A stretch of DNA of 64,000 nt from Alteromonas sp. 1_MG-2023. Lineage in GTDB: Bacteria > Pseudomonadota > Gammaproteobacteria > Enterobacterales > Alteromonadaceae. The position numbers and the translations under genes were made by a program. Numbering within the stretch: the first letter of the stretch is position 1; each line of letters opens with the position of its first letter. Positions 25,437 to 35,862 of the stretch are shown piece after piece. The notes beneath the pieces were generated by a model, which made no database searches, had not been told where the DNA came from, and saw nothing but the letters and a program-made list of their open reading frames with translations. Location of the stretch: assembly GCF_030547075.1 (NCBI RefSeq), contig NZ_JAUOQH010000009.1:62001-126000 (forward strand), given 5' to 3'.

Positions 25437-26933
25437 ATGGTATTGGAAAATTCCTACGAACCCTGTGATTTCGTGCTATTTGGCACATTGGGTGATCTTT
25501 CACGACGCAAATTACTGCCGTCTTTATATCAGCTTGAAAAAGCAGAACTCATTCATCCAGATACAACCATTGTTGGTGTAGCCCGCCATGAAATGGAATT
25601 AGAAGATTATATCGCTGAAGTGCATACAAACTTAGTCAAGTTTGGTGATAAAGAGCTTTGTGAAAAAACGTGGGAGCGAATGAAAGCACGTCTTCATTAT
25701 GCTTGTGTCGATATGAAAGATATCGGTAGCTACTGCGTTTTAGAAGATCATGTTGACCCTGCGCGCACTATGGTGTGTTATTTAGCTACACCGCCTTCTA
25801 TCTATGGTGACATTTGTCGCGGTCTTCACGGCTGCAAAATTATCGATTCCAGTGTACGTGTTGTACTTGAAAAGCCGATTGGTCACGATCTTGAATCTTC
25901 AAAAGTGATTAATGAGCAGGTTGCTGAGTACTTCGACGAGAAACAAATTTATCGTATTGACCACTACTTAGGTAAAGAGACCGTACTTAACCTTGTTGCA
26001 CTTCGTTTCGCCAACTCTATCTTTGCCACTAACTGGGATCACAACTGTATTGACCATGTTCAAATATCAGTAGCGGAATCAGTAGGTATTGAAGGGCGTT
26101 GGGGTTATTTTGACGATGCGGGTCAAATGCGCGACATGGTGCAAAACCATTTACTTCAAATATTAAGCTTAGTGGCCATGGAGCCACCAACGACATTAGA
26201 TGCAGACAGCATTCGTGATGAAAAGCTCAAAGTACTTAAAGCACTGCGCCCGATTAATTCATCGAACATTAGCGATAGCACGGTTCGTGGTCAGTACACC
26301 GCAGGTTTTGTAAAAGGTGAAGAAGTACCAGGCTACTTGGAAGAGGAGGGTGCTAACACCCAAAGTAGAACGGAAACCTTCATTGCAATTAAAGCAGAGA
26401 TTGATAACTGGCGTTGGGCGGGTGTTCCGTTCTATCTTCGTACGGGTAAACGTATGCCGTCGAAAGTCAGTGAAGTGGTTATCTACTTCAAGCGTCAGCC
26501 ACACAACTTGTTTGGCGATAGCTTTAAGAACTTGCCACCGAACAAATTGGTAATTCGACTTCAACCTGATGAAGGCGTTGAAATTACTGTAATGAACAAA
26601 GTGCCGGGCTTGACCAGCTCTGGCTCTATGGATTTACAAAAATCTAAGTTGAACTTGAGCTTCTCTGAAGCCTTTGCCGACGATCGTATTCCTGATGCCT
26701 ACGAAAAGCTACTTCTTGAAGTCATGCTAGGCAACCAGGCGCTGTTCGTTCGCCGTGATGAAATTGAACAAGCCTGGACATGGGTTGATTCAATTCTAGA
26801 AGCATGGAAATCGTCTAATGAACCACCAGAGCCTTATCAGGCTGGCACGTGGGGACCGGTAGATTCAATTGGCCTTTTGGCACGAGCAAATCGCAGTTGG
26901 TACGAAAGCAAAACGGTAAGGAAGAAGAAATAA
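25437..26933 (+). CDS. zwf: Glucose-6-phosphate 1-dehydrogenase
   Basis: 498 aa. The N-terminal NADP site reads FVLFGTLGDLSRRKLLPSLY; the active-site signature RIDHYLGKE is intact, with EKPIGHDL before it. It oxidises glucose-6-phosphate to 6-phosphogluconolactone and opens the Entner-Doudoroff and pentose phosphate routes. AAGG precedes the ATG. It is the first gene of zwf-pgl-edd-glk-eda; pgl starts 1 bp after its stop. Confidence 0.97.
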   Translation: MVLENSYEPCDFVLFGTLGDLSRRKLLPSLYQLEKAELIHPDTTIVGVARHEMELEDYIAEVHTNLVKFGDKELCEKTWERMKARLHYACVDMKDIGSYCVLEDHVDPARTMVCYLATPPSIYGDICRGLHGCKIIDSSVRVVLEKPIGHDLESSKVINEQVAEYFDEKQIYRIDHYLGKETVLNLVALRFANSIFATNWDHNCIDHVQISVAESVGIEGRWGYFDDAGQMRDMVQNHLLQILSLVAMEPPTTLDADSIRDEKLKVLKALRPINSSNISDSTVRGQYTAGFVKGEEVPGYLEEEGANTQSRTETFIAIKAEIDNWRWAGVPFYLRTGKRMPSKVSEVVIYFKRQPHNLFGDSFKNLPPNKLVIRLQPDEGVEITVMNKVPGLTSSGSMDLQKSKLNLSFSEAFADDRIPDAYEKLLLEVMLGNQALFVRRDEIEQAWTWVDSILEAWKSSNEPPEPYQAGTWGPVDSIGLLARANRSWYESKTVRKKK

Positions 26934-26934
26934 T

Positions 26935-27627
26935 ATGGCTTTAACAACCCTTTCATTCGATACACCCGATGCGCTTACCTCAGCATTTGCTGAAGACTTG
27001 GTTAGCATTCTTAAAACTGGCATTAAAGCCCGCGGACGTGCTTCGCTTGTAGTAAGTGGCGGCAGAACGCCCCTTGCGCTTTTTAAGCAGTTGAGCGAAA
27101 CCGACATAGAGTGGGACAAGGTAGATATTACCCTTGCTGATGAACGTTGGGTGGAAGAAGGTCATGAAGCCAGTAATACCAGTTTAGTAAAAGCGAACCT
27201 TATTCAAAATAAAGCCAGTGCAGCACATTTCGTTGAGTTAAAAAGCGATGTTGCTGACGCTAGTGAAGGCGTAAATGCTGCTGAAAAAGCGATTGCAAGT
27301 ATGTCCCAGCCTTTTGATGCGCTTATTTTAGGCATGGGTGAAGACGGTCATACCGCATCGCTATTCCCCTGTTCTGAACAAGTCAATGATGGCTTGAGCA
27401 TGAACAGTGGCCGCACATGTATTGCTGTACAACCTACAACTGCACCCCATCAACGTATTTCACTTACGTTGCCGGCGTTGCTAAACAGTCGACATATTTT
27501 TCTGCATTTAACCGGTGATAAGAAAAAGCAGGTACTGCTTGATGCACTGGACAATGCTACCGAAGCGCAAAAGCCCATCACGGCCGTGGTAAACAGAGCC
27601 CCGGTAACCTTGATGTGGGCGCCATAG
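26935..27627 (+). CDS. pgl: 6-phosphogluconolactonase
   Basis: 230 aa, DevB/Pgl type. Motifs include LVVSGGRTPLALFKQL, ITLADERWVEEGHEASN and LILGMGEDGHTASLFPCSE. It hydrolyses 6-phosphogluconolactone to 6-phosphogluconate, between zwf and edd in the pathway as in the operon. It begins 1 bp past zwf and ends 9 bp before edd. Confidence 0.95.
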   Translation: MALTTLSFDTPDALTSAFAEDLVSILKTGIKARGRASLVVSGGRTPLALFKQLSETDIEWDKVDITLADERWVEEGHEASNTSLVKANLIQNKASAAHFVELKSDVADASEGVNAAEKAIASMSQPFDALILGMGEDGHTASLFPCSEQVNDGLSMNSGRTCIAVQPTTAPHQRISLTLPALLNSRHIFLHLTGDKKKQVLLDALDNATEAQKPITAVVNRAPVTLMWAP

Positions 27628-27636
27628 GAGACAATG

Positions 27637-29466
27637 ATGGATTCAAGAATTGTAGAAGTTACGCAGCGTATCATAGAGCGTAGCAAAGATAGCCGTAAGG
27701 CATACTTAGAAAAAATTGAACACGCACGCCGCCAAGGTCCTCACCGCGGTGTGCTGTCGTGCGGAAACCTAGCGCACGGTTTTGCAGCGTGTGGAACAGA
27801 AGATAAATCTGATCTACGTTCGATGACGAAAGCAAACGTAGCAATTATATCTGCGTACAACGACATGCTTTCGGCGCACCAACCTTACGAAACGTATCCC
27901 GCGATTATTCGCGATGCTGTGAAAAGTGTAGGTAGTGTGGCGCAGTTTGCTGGCGGTGTTCCCGCTATGTGTGACGGTGTTACTCAGGGTCAAACCGGTA
28001 TGGATTTGAGCTTAATGAGCCGTGACAACATTGCTCAAGGTGCTGCTATTGCGCTTTCGCACAACATGTTCGACTCAACCCTAATGCTAGGTATTTGTGA
28101 TAAAATCGTACCTGGATTATTAATGGGTGCGTTAAGCTTTGGTCACTTACCGACAGTATTTGTGCCAGCCGGCCCTATGCCTTCAGGTTTACCGAATAAA
28201 GAAAAAGCCCGTGTTCGTCAGGAATACGCAGAAGGTAAAGTAGGCCGTGATGCGCTACTTGAAGCTGAATCTCAGTCTTATCACTCTGCGGGTACATGTA
28301 CTTTCTACGGTACCGCAAACTCTAACCAATTAGTGGTTGAAATGATGGGCCTTCATTTACCAGGCTCTTCGTTTGTAAACCCAGGTACAGAGCTTCGTGA
28401 TGCCCTAACAAAAGCGGCTTCAATTCAAGCGACACGTATTACTGACTTAGGCGATACATACCGTCCAATCGGTAATATTGTTGATGCTAAAGCCATTGTA
28501 AACGGCTTAGTTGGCTTGTTAGCAACTGGCGGTTCTACAAACCACACTATGCATTTAATTGCAGTGGCGCGCGCTGCTGGTTACATTGTGAACTGGGATG
28601 ATTTTACTGATATCTCAAACGCAGTACCACTTATCACTCGCATATACCCTAATGGCTCAGCTGATATTAACCATTTTGTAGCGGCTGGCGGTATGTCTTT
28701 GCTGATTAAGCAACTGCTAGACGCTGGATTACTCCACAACGACGTAAATACCATTTGTGGCGAAGGACTAGATTTCTACACCAAAGAGCCAATGTTGAAA
28801 GACGGTGAGCTTGAATGGCGTGATGGTCCTACAGAGTCATTAGATAAAGAAGTACTTTCTACTGTTGAAGCGCCATTCAAAGCGGATGGTGGTTTGAGTG
28901 TTCTTGAGGGTAACTTAGGGCGTGGTGTTATAAAAACGTCAGCGCTACCTACTCCGCATTGTAATATCAAAGCGCCTGCTGTGGTGTTTGAAGATCAATT
29001 CGACTTAGACGCTGCGTTTAAAGCCGGCGATCTTGATAAAGATTGTATTGTTGTGGTGAGATTCCAAGGCCCAGCGGCCATCGGTATGCCTGAGCTTCAT
29101 CGCTTAACGCCTCCTCTAGGTGTACTACAAGATAAAGGCTTTAAGGTTGCGTTAGTGACCGACGGACGTATGTCTGGCGCATCAGGTAAGGTTCCAGCTG
29201 CTATCCACGTGACTCCAGAAGCCTACAAAGGCGGTTTACTTGCCAAAGTAGTAGCTGGTGACATGATTGAGCTAAACACCGAAACAGGTGCTATTACCTT
29301 GCATGTTGATGAAGCAACATTAGCAGCCCGTGAACCTGCACCAGCTAACATTGGACATCACCATATTGGTATGGGACGTGAAATGTTTGGTGGCATGCGT
29401 GCTATTGTTACCGGCGCTGAAGAAGGCGCATGTTCATTGTTTTATACGCAGGAGCAGGCGCTATGA
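27637..29466 (+). CDS. edd: Phosphogluconate dehydratase
   Basis: 609 aa from the second of two adjacent ATGs (27634, 27637); AGGAG lies 6 bp before the second and only 3 bp before the first. Signatures of the IlvD/Edd family: [35 protein letters not shown] and [22 protein letters not shown]. The cysteines in CDG and CDK are those that bind the Fe-S cluster in the family. It dehydrates 6-phosphogluconate to 2-keto-3-deoxy-6-phosphogluconate. Its stop overlaps the glk start by 4 bp. Confidence 0.97.
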   Translation: MDSRIVEVTQRIIERSKDSRKAYLEKIEHARRQGPHRGVLSCGNLAHGFAACGTEDKSDLRSMTKANVAIISAYNDMLSAHQPYETYPAIIRDAVKSVGSVAQFAGGVPAMCDGVTQGQTGMDLSLMSRDNIAQGAAIALSHNMFDSTLMLGICDKIVPGLLMGALSFGHLPTVFVPAGPMPSGLPNKEKARVRQEYAEGKVGRDALLEAESQSYHSAGTCTFYGTANSNQLVVEMMGLHLPGSSFVNPGTELRDALTKAASIQATRITDLGDTYRPIGNIVDAKAIVNGLVGLLATGGSTNHTMHLIAVARAAGYIVNWDDFTDISNAVPLITRIYPNGSADINHFVAAGGMSLLIKQLLDAGLLHNDVNTICGEGLDFYTKEPMLKDGELEWRDGPTESLDKEVLSTVEAPFKADGGLSVLEGNLGRGVIKTSALPTPHCNIKAPAVVFEDQFDLDAAFKAGDLDKDCIVVVRFQGPAAIGMPELHRLTPPLGVLQDKGFKVALVTDGRMSGASGKVPAAIHVTPEAYKGGLLAKVVAGDMIELNTETGAITLHVDEATLAAREPAPANIGHHHIGMGREMFGGMRAIVTGAEEGACSLFYTQEQAL

Positions 29467-30416
29467 GCCAGAAGTTTGTGGCCGATGTAGGGGGCACTAA
29501 CATTCGCGTAGCTCGGGTTACCGAAACAGGCGTAACCGATATAAAGAAATACATGTGTAATGATTTTGCCAGTATCGACTTGGCAATTTCACAGTATTTT
29601 ACTGATATGCCTGAGTACCAATTCACCGAAGGGTGTATTGGTATTGCGTGCCCAGTATTGGGCGACCAAGTGGTGATGACTAACCATAGTTGGGCGTTTT
29701 CGCAAAATGCATTGCGCGCACAGCTAAAGTTAGACTCGTTATTTGTAATCAATGACTTTACTGCAGTAGCACACTCTTTACCTGTATTGAACGCAGATCA
29801 AGTGGTTCAAGTTGGTGAAGGTACGGCGAAAGCCGGCGGTAATATTGCGGTATTTGGCCCAGGTACTGGGCTGGGCGTAGAGCATATCACGATGACCTCT
29901 ACTGGCTGGCAAACGCTAGACGGTGAGGGCGGTCACATTGACTTCGCACCGGTAGATGAAACTGACGTAATAGTATGGCGTCATCTGCAAAAAAGTTTTG
30001 GCCGTGCGTCAGCAGAAGAAGTTATGTCGGGCAGGGGATTACATAATATCTACACTGCATTGGCAGAAGATGCTGGCAAAAAGGTTGCGTTCTCAGAGCC
30101 TGCCCAAATTACCGATGCCGCATTAGCGGGTACCTGTGATATTGCCGCCGCAACGCTAACCCAGTTCTGCAGAATTATGGGTAGCTTTGCCGGTAATTTA
30201 GCCTTGAATATGGCAACAACGGGCGGCGTTTTTATTGGCGGTGGCATTGCAAACCGTTTTCCTGAATTCATTCAAAATAGTGACTTTAGAGCTCGTTTCG
30301 AAGCGAAGGGGCAAATGAAGCATTACGTGAAAGATATTCCTACCTACTTGATAGCAGAGCCTGATCATGGCTTATTAGGTGCCGCTGCTTATCTTCAACA
30401 ACATACTGCGAGCTGA
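29463..30416 (+). CDS. glk: Glucokinase
   Basis: 317 aa from the ATG at 29463, overlapping the edd stop (ATGA). Bacterial Glk motifs are [39 protein letters not shown] and the hexose-binding EGGHIDFAP. It phosphorylates free glucose with ATP, feeding zwf. Translational coupling with edd and the 4-bp gap to eda suggest tight co-expression. Confidence 0.95.
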   Translation: MSQKFVADVGGTNIRVARVTETGVTDIKKYMCNDFASIDLAISQYFTDMPEYQFTEGCIGIACPVLGDQVVMTNHSWAFSQNALRAQLKLDSLFVINDFTAVAHSLPVLNADQVVQVGEGTAKAGGNIAVFGPGTGLGVEHITMTSTGWQTLDGEGGHIDFAPVDETDVIVWRHLQKSFGRASAEEVMSGRGLHNIYTALAEDAGKKVAFSEPAQITDAALAGTCDIAAATLTQFCRIMGSFAGNLALNMATTGGVFIGGGIANRFPEFIQNSDFRARFEAKGQMKHYVKDIPTYLIAEPDHGLLGAAAYLQQHTAS

Positions 30417-30420
30417 TTTT

Positions 30421-31068
30421 ATGACAAATAAATGGAAATATTCGCCAGCTGATATCTTTGCTGCTGGCCCTGTTGTACCGGTATTGGTTATCAACGACGT
30501 AGAAAAGGCAGTTCCGCTAGCAAAAGCGCTTATGGCGGGCGGTATTAAAGTATTGGAAGTAACCCTTCGCACACCAGCTGCAATTGATGTAATCAAGCGT
30601 ATTGCTGATGAAGTGCCTGATTCTCTTATTGGTGCTGGAACAGTAACGAATGCACAGCAGCTTAAAGCGGTTATTGAAGCGGGTGCTAAATTTGCAATCA
30701 GCCCTGGTATGACAGCTGATTTGCTAAAAGCGGGTATGGAAGCAGAAATTCCACTCATCCCAGGTATTTCTTCAACGTCTGAACTGATGAAAGGGAAAGA
30801 CGCGGGTTACACCCACATGAAATTCTTCCCAGCTGAAGCGTCTGGTGGTGTGAAAGCGATTAAAGCAATTAGCGGCCCATTCCCTGAATTCACGTTCTGT
30901 CCTACCGGTGGCATTAGCACGGGTAACTACAACGATTACCTAGCGCTTAAGAACGTTGTGTGCGTAGGTGGTTCTTGGTTAGCACCTGATGATGCCATTG
31001 AGTCTGGTGACTGGGATCGTATTACTCAGCTTGCTAAAGAAGCGGTTGCTGGTGCCAAAATCAGCTAA
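30421..31068 (+). CDS. eda: KDPG aldolase (2-keto-3-deoxy-6-phosphogluconate / 4-hydroxy-2-oxoglutarate aldolase)
   Basis: 215 aa. Class I aldolase motifs are [11 protein letters not shown] (catalytic Glu), [20 protein letters not shown] and [12 protein letters not shown], whose Lys forms the Schiff base. It splits KDPG to pyruvate and glyceraldehyde-3-phosphate, ending the Entner-Doudoroff route; the second product goes to gapA. The ATG at 30421 starts 4 bp after glk; a strong terminator follows. Confidence 0.96.
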   Translation: MTNKWKYSPADIFAAGPVVPVLVINDVEKAVPLAKALMAGGIKVLEVTLRTPAAIDVIKRIADEVPDSLIGAGTVTNAQQLKAVIEAGAKFAISPGMTADLLKAGMEAEIPLIPGISSTSELMKGKDAGYTHMKFFPAEASGGVKAIKAISGPFPEFTFCPTGGISTGNYNDYLALKNVVCVGGSWLAPDDAIESGDWDRITQLAKEAVAGAKIS

Positions 31069-31082
31069 CGTTAAGTGATTAA

Positions 31083-31135
31083 AAAAAGCCCCGATGAGAG
31101 CGACTGATAAGGTCAGCTGTTGTCGGGGCTTTTTT
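31083..31135 (+). terminator. Terminator of the zwf-eda operon
   Basis: AGCCCCGA / TCGGGGCT arms around a ~28-nt loop, with A-run before and six T after. Confidence 0.88.
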
Positions 31136-31262
31136 GTGTGTAGTCGATTCACCTTTTATGACAAATAGAACTGGCTAAATCTGGCAACAGAATGGGGCAC
31201 TTGTACTTGTTTCTATTCGTTGTCGAAGCCAAGCTGCAAGCCGTTAAACGGCTTGCTAAGCA

Positions 31263-32111
31263 TTACACAGGCGTAATCGTTTGCACCATGGCATGTGATT
31301 CAGTTGGCTGCAAAGTCTTCCCTTGCGTGATTGAGGACTCTACGCAAAGCATGTGTTTGTAACCAAACGGGTCCATATCTGAAATTGATGCTGCCCCTTG
31401 CCATGGGTTCCACACCACCAACGAATCATTCCCTTGCGAGCCTACATCCGTAAATGGCGTATCGTTTACCACAATAGATGCATTCTCTACGGCGGTCATG
31501 TGGATACGGTCGGTTTCAGCTGCAAAGGTATAGTTATCAGGCGTGGGTTTCACCGCCCAATCATCTAGTTTATCTTTATACTCGCCAGTTACACCTTCAA
31601 GTCGAACTGCTTGAATATGTTCAACATGAAAGTAGCTATGCAAAGCACAGTTATAAGTAAATGGAACAACACCGGTATTTTCTGTGATCAACGACACGCT
31701 AAGGGTTGCACCAATGCTTACTGATAGTGTTACCGCGCAGTCGTATTCAAACCCTTCTCCACGAGTAAAGGAAGGAGTAAGGATAATATGGGTTCCTTGT
31801 TCGTCTTCACTTGACGATGTTAGCTGCCACATTTGTGTACGCAAGAAGCCATGTGCAGGTAACTCACCTTGTGCTTTGCCATGATCATCACTGAACCAAG
31901 GCCAGCAAACAGGAATTCCACCTCGGATAGGACGCTCGCCATTTAGGTAAGCATGTGGGCTAACCCACAAACGCTCTTTTTCATCTTTTTTAGGAATAAA
32001 AGATAAAACATGCCCACCGTATAAACTGATTTTTGCTGTAGCAAGGTGGTTATCTATTTCTAAAAACGTCAATCCGTTTGATTCGCTTACTTGCAATGAT
32101 TCTGTTGACAT
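31263..32111 (-). CDS. D-hexose-6-phosphate mutarotase (YeaD-like)
   Basis: 282 aa from the ATG at 32111, with GGAGG 5 bp upstream. Motifs of the aldose-1-epimerase fold: LYGGHVLSFIPK, RPIRGGIPVCWPWF, AHGFLRTQMWQL and NCALHSYFHV (His near the active site), and VVWNPWQ near the end. It interconverts alpha and beta glucose-6-phosphate, useful beside zwf and glk. Members of this family often lie next to gapA, as here. Confidence 0.9.
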   Translation of the reverse strand: MSTESLQVSESNGLTFLEIDNHLATAKISLYGGHVLSFIPKKDEKERLWVSPHAYLNGERPIRGGIPVCWPWFSDDHGKAQGELPAHGFLRTQMWQLTSSSEDEQGTHIILTPSFTRGEGFEYDCAVTLSVSIGATLSVSLITENTGVVPFTYNCALHSYFHVEHIQAVRLEGVTGEYKDKLDDWAVKPTPDNYTFAAETDRIHMTAVENASIVVNDTPFTDVGSQGNDSLVVWNPWQGAASISDMDPFGYKHMLCVESSITQGKTLQPTESHAMVQTITPV

Positions 32112-32210
32112 AAATCCTCCTTGAAGCAACGTAGTGTTAGTGCCGCTTTCGAGATTTTCACAAGGTTTCGTTTAACCGAGTTAGTATTAGTCTATTGTGC
32201 TATGAAAACA

Positions 32211-32241
32211 AAAAAGGTGCGAATATTATTCGCACCTTTTT
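32211..32241 (-). terminator. Terminator of gapA
   Basis: 14-bp arms AAAAAGGTGCGAAT / ATTCGCACCTTTTT with a 3-nt loop; on the minus strand a T-run follows. It lies between gapA and the co-oriented mutarotase gene. Confidence 0.88.
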
Positions 32242-32318
32242 AAGTCTATTTACACTGTCATCAACCGTTAAAGCGTAAAGGCTTGCTGATTGATTAGTTG
32301 TTGATATAGATACAATGG

Positions 32319-33326
<1,008 letters not shown>

Positions 33327-33339
33327 TTATTTTTAAATA

Positions 33340-33354
33340 TGAAAATAAATTACG
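33340..33354. promoter_or_regulatory. HexR-like operator before gapA
   Basis: TGAAAATAAATTACG keeps 12 of 15 positions of the form TGTAATTAAATTACA. Position 26 bp before the start codon suggests it overlaps the promoter or leader. Confidence 0.4.
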
Positions 33355-33494
33355 TAAAGTATGGATCAAAATGCCATAATTGGCAAAACAAAAACGCTAA
33401 ACTGTTGGAAAATTACGAACAACAGCTTATGCAATCGTATTCAGTTTTCATAGCGCGACTGTTTCTAGAATAATGTTAATATTTTGTACGTATA

Positions 33495-33506
33495 AGCAAA
33501 TTTGCT
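33495..33506. promoter_or_regulatory. Perfect palindrome before malQ
   Basis: AGCAAATTTGCT, a 12-bp perfect palindrome 50 bp before the malQ start. It resembles a LacI-type operator core; the cognate regulator is not in the window. Confidence 0.35.
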
Positions 33507-33555
33507 AAGTGCAAATTAAGCGTGCCTTCTCACAGGAATACAGGAACAAGTTACG

Positions 33556-35751
33556 ATGACACAACATCTTCTGCAACAACTGGTTGAAATGCGTGGAATA
33601 GAGACACAATACGTCGACGCATGGGGCAAACCAGCAACCATCGCAGAGTCAAGTAAAGCCAAATTACTTAACGTGCTGGGTTATGACACCGCCAGTGAAG
33701 AAAAGATTCAGTCGCAAATTATAGACGACATTAGCTCAGTTTGGTTATCACCTTTGAACCCTGTTCAAGTGGTTCGTAATGATGAAGCTATTATCGTCGT
33801 TGTACGATTGCCTATAGAACTTGTAAACGATGAACATGTCATTACAGTTCACTGTGAAAACGGAGAAATTGTAAAACATCCGTTTACGCCCGTTGATCAA
33901 GAAATGACGACCATGGCGCACATCGATGATGTGGAATTCCATGAGTACATTGTATCCTTGCCACTTAGCCTGCCTCTTGGCTATCACACCATGAAATTGA
34001 GTGCTGATGATGACCAGTTTGCTGAGTCACGCTTAATTGTAGCGCCTAAAGCCTGTTACACCCCAGCCCCTATTGCCGACGGTAAAAAGATTTGGGGATT
34101 GAGTGTGCAGTTATACTGTGTGCGTAGTGAGAAAAACTGGGGAATAGGGGATTTCACCGATCTTGCCACCTTAATTGAAAAGGCTGCAGGCGTGGGGGCA
34201 GATTTTATCGGCCTTAACCCTATTCATGCACTTTATCCTGCCAATCCAGACGCGTGTTCTCCTTATGGGCCAAGTTCTCGCCGCTGGCTAAACTACTTGT
34301 ACATTGATGCGTCTGCTATTGAAGGTTTTGATGACGAAAGTGTTCAGGCCGTTGTGAATGCTGAAGAGTTCCAAAACACGCTGACCCATGCCCGTGAAAC
34401 AGAACATGTAGACTATGAAGCGGTCGCGCATATTAAACTGGCGGCGTTAAAAGCGGTGTTTGATGTTTACGATGCCCGTTATCTTCGTAAAAATACTAAG
34501 CAAAATAAAGCATTCAAAGCGTTTATTGCCGAAGGTGGTGAAAGCTTAGATATGCTGGCGGTGTACGATGCATTGCAATCACATTTGAAAGCCAAAGGAA
34601 AAGATTGTTGGGGATGGCCGGTATTCCCTCAAGAGTACAAAGATTACCATAACCCTGCGGTGGCTAAATTCAAAAAAGCCAATGCTGGCGATGTGAAGTT
34701 CTACCTATTTTTACAATGGATAGCAGCGCAGCAGTTAGAAGCGGCTAGCAGCAAAGCCACTGAATGTGGCATGACCATTGGGCTTTATCGAGACCTGGCG
34801 GTAGGCGTTAGCGAAGGCAGTGCGGAAATTTGGGGTAACAAAGATTTGTACTGCGTTGATGCAAGTGTGGGAGCGCCGCCAGATATCTTAGGTCCGCTAG
34901 GTCAAAATTGGGGCCTTCCTCCTATGGATCCTCGTAAGCTTTATGAACAAGCTTACCAACCTATTATTGACTTATTCTCTGCCAATATGGCGTCGTCAGG
35001 CTCACTTCGTATTGACCACGTAATGGCATTGCTGCGTTTGTGGTGGGTAGTGAAAGGTGATGACGCGAAAGAGGGCGGTTATGTGTATTACCCAGTTGAT
35101 GACTTACTCGGTATTTTGGCCCTTGAAAGCCATCGTAACCAAAGCTTAGTCATTGGCGAAGATTTGGGCACCGTACCTGAAGAGATTCGCAGCAAGTTGG
35201 CAGATAACGGCGTGTATTCATACCGTGTATTTTTCTTTGAACAAGCAGAGGATGGCGGGTTCTTTTCGCCAAGCCATTACCCTGTGCAATCTATGTCTAC
35301 GCTAACCACACATGATATGCCTACGCTAATCGGCTACTGGCATTGTTTAGATTTAGCGCTGGGCAAAGATATTGGCCTTTATCCTACCGACGATATTCTG
35401 CAAACCCTGTATACCGATCGTCATGACAACAAGCAGTCTATTTTAGACTCGCTTCATGGTCATCATTCCATTGCAGACAACGTGGGAAGAGACGTGAATA
35501 GCACTGGCATGACTGCAGAACTTAGTAAAGGTATGCAAGTGCACATGGCTGGCGGCTCAAGTGCGTTGTTAAGCTTGCAGTTAGAAGATTGGTTGCAAAT
35601 GGACAAGCCCGTTAACATTCCAGGTACATTCAATGAGTACCCGAATTGGCGTAGAAAGCTGACTAAGAATGTTGAGGCTATTTTCGAGACTCATGATATA
35701 ACAGAGTTAGCAGCTCAGTTAACTCAGGCACGTAAACAAGCGAGTGCTTAA
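33556..35751 (+). CDS. malQ: 4-alpha-glucanotransferase (amylomaltase)
   Basis: 731 aa, the long GH77 form with an N-terminal extension of ~150 residues. GH77 motifs: GIGDFTDLATLIEKA, DFIGLNPIHALYP, YGPSSRRWLNYLYID, SGSLRIDHVMALLRLWW (nucleophile Asp), VIGEDLGTVPEEI (acid/base Glu) and STLTTHDMPTLIGYW. It transfers maltodextrin segments and releases glucose, which glk can use. It begins a rightward run with glgB and glgX; two hairpins separate it from glgB. Confidence 0.95.
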   Translation: MTQHLLQQLVEMRGIETQYVDAWGKPATIAESSKAKLLNVLGYDTASEEKIQSQIIDDISSVWLSPLNPVQVVRNDEAIIVVVRLPIELVNDEHVITVHCENGEIVKHPFTPVDQEMTTMAHIDDVEFHEYIVSLPLSLPLGYHTMKLSADDDQFAESRLIVAPKACYTPAPIADGKKIWGLSVQLYCVRSEKNWGIGDFTDLATLIEKAAGVGADFIGLNPIHALYPANPDACSPYGPSSRRWLNYLYIDASAIEGFDDESVQAVVNAEEFQNTLTHARETEHVDYEAVAHIKLAALKAVFDVYDARYLRKNTKQNKAFKAFIAEGGESLDMLAVYDALQSHLKAKGKDCWGWPVFPQEYKDYHNPAVAKFKKANAGDVKFYLFLQWIAAQQLEAASSKATECGMTIGLYRDLAVGVSEGSAEIWGNKDLYCVDASVGAPPDILGPLGQNWGLPPMDPRKLYEQAYQPIIDLFSANMASSGSLRIDHVMALLRLWWVVKGDDAKEGGYVYYPVDDLLGILALESHRNQSLVIGEDLGTVPEEIRSKLADNGVYSYRVFFFEQAEDGGFFSPSHYPVQSMSTLTTHDMPTLIGYWHCLDLALGKDIGLYPTDDILQTLYTDRHDNKQSILDSLHGHHSIADNVGRDVNSTGMTAELSKGMQVHMAGGSSALLSLQLEDWLQMDKPVNIPGTFNEYPNWRRKLTKNVEAIFETHDITELAAQLTQARKQASA

Positions 35752-35781
35752 GTTTTAACTTTCATTTTTAGTGAGTATGTT

Positions 35782-35801
35782 GGCGTGCAAATACGCACGC
35801 C
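35782..35801 (+). other. Hairpin in the malQ-glgB gap
   Basis: GGCGTGC / GCACGCC arms with a 6-nt loop, followed by only three T. Possibly a weak terminator or RNA-stabilising structure at the end of malQ. Confidence 0.5.
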
Positions 35802-35822
35802 TTTGCCTAATATTAGGGCAGT

Positions 35823-35850
35823 AAACCCGCGTTCTCTTGCGGGTTTTTAA
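35823..35850 (+). terminator. Terminator immediately before glgB
   Basis: AAACCCGC / GCGGGTTT arms with an 8-nt loop and T-run, ending 2 bp before the glgB Shine-Dalgarno (AGGAG at 35853). Its place suggests it limits readthrough from malQ, or acts as an attenuator. Confidence 0.7.
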
Positions 35851-35862
35851 TAGGAGTAGCAG

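Noticed and set aside
25369-25581. 70-codon frame overlapping the zwf start
   Set aside because: It runs in another frame through the zwf gene and has no ribosome-binding site.
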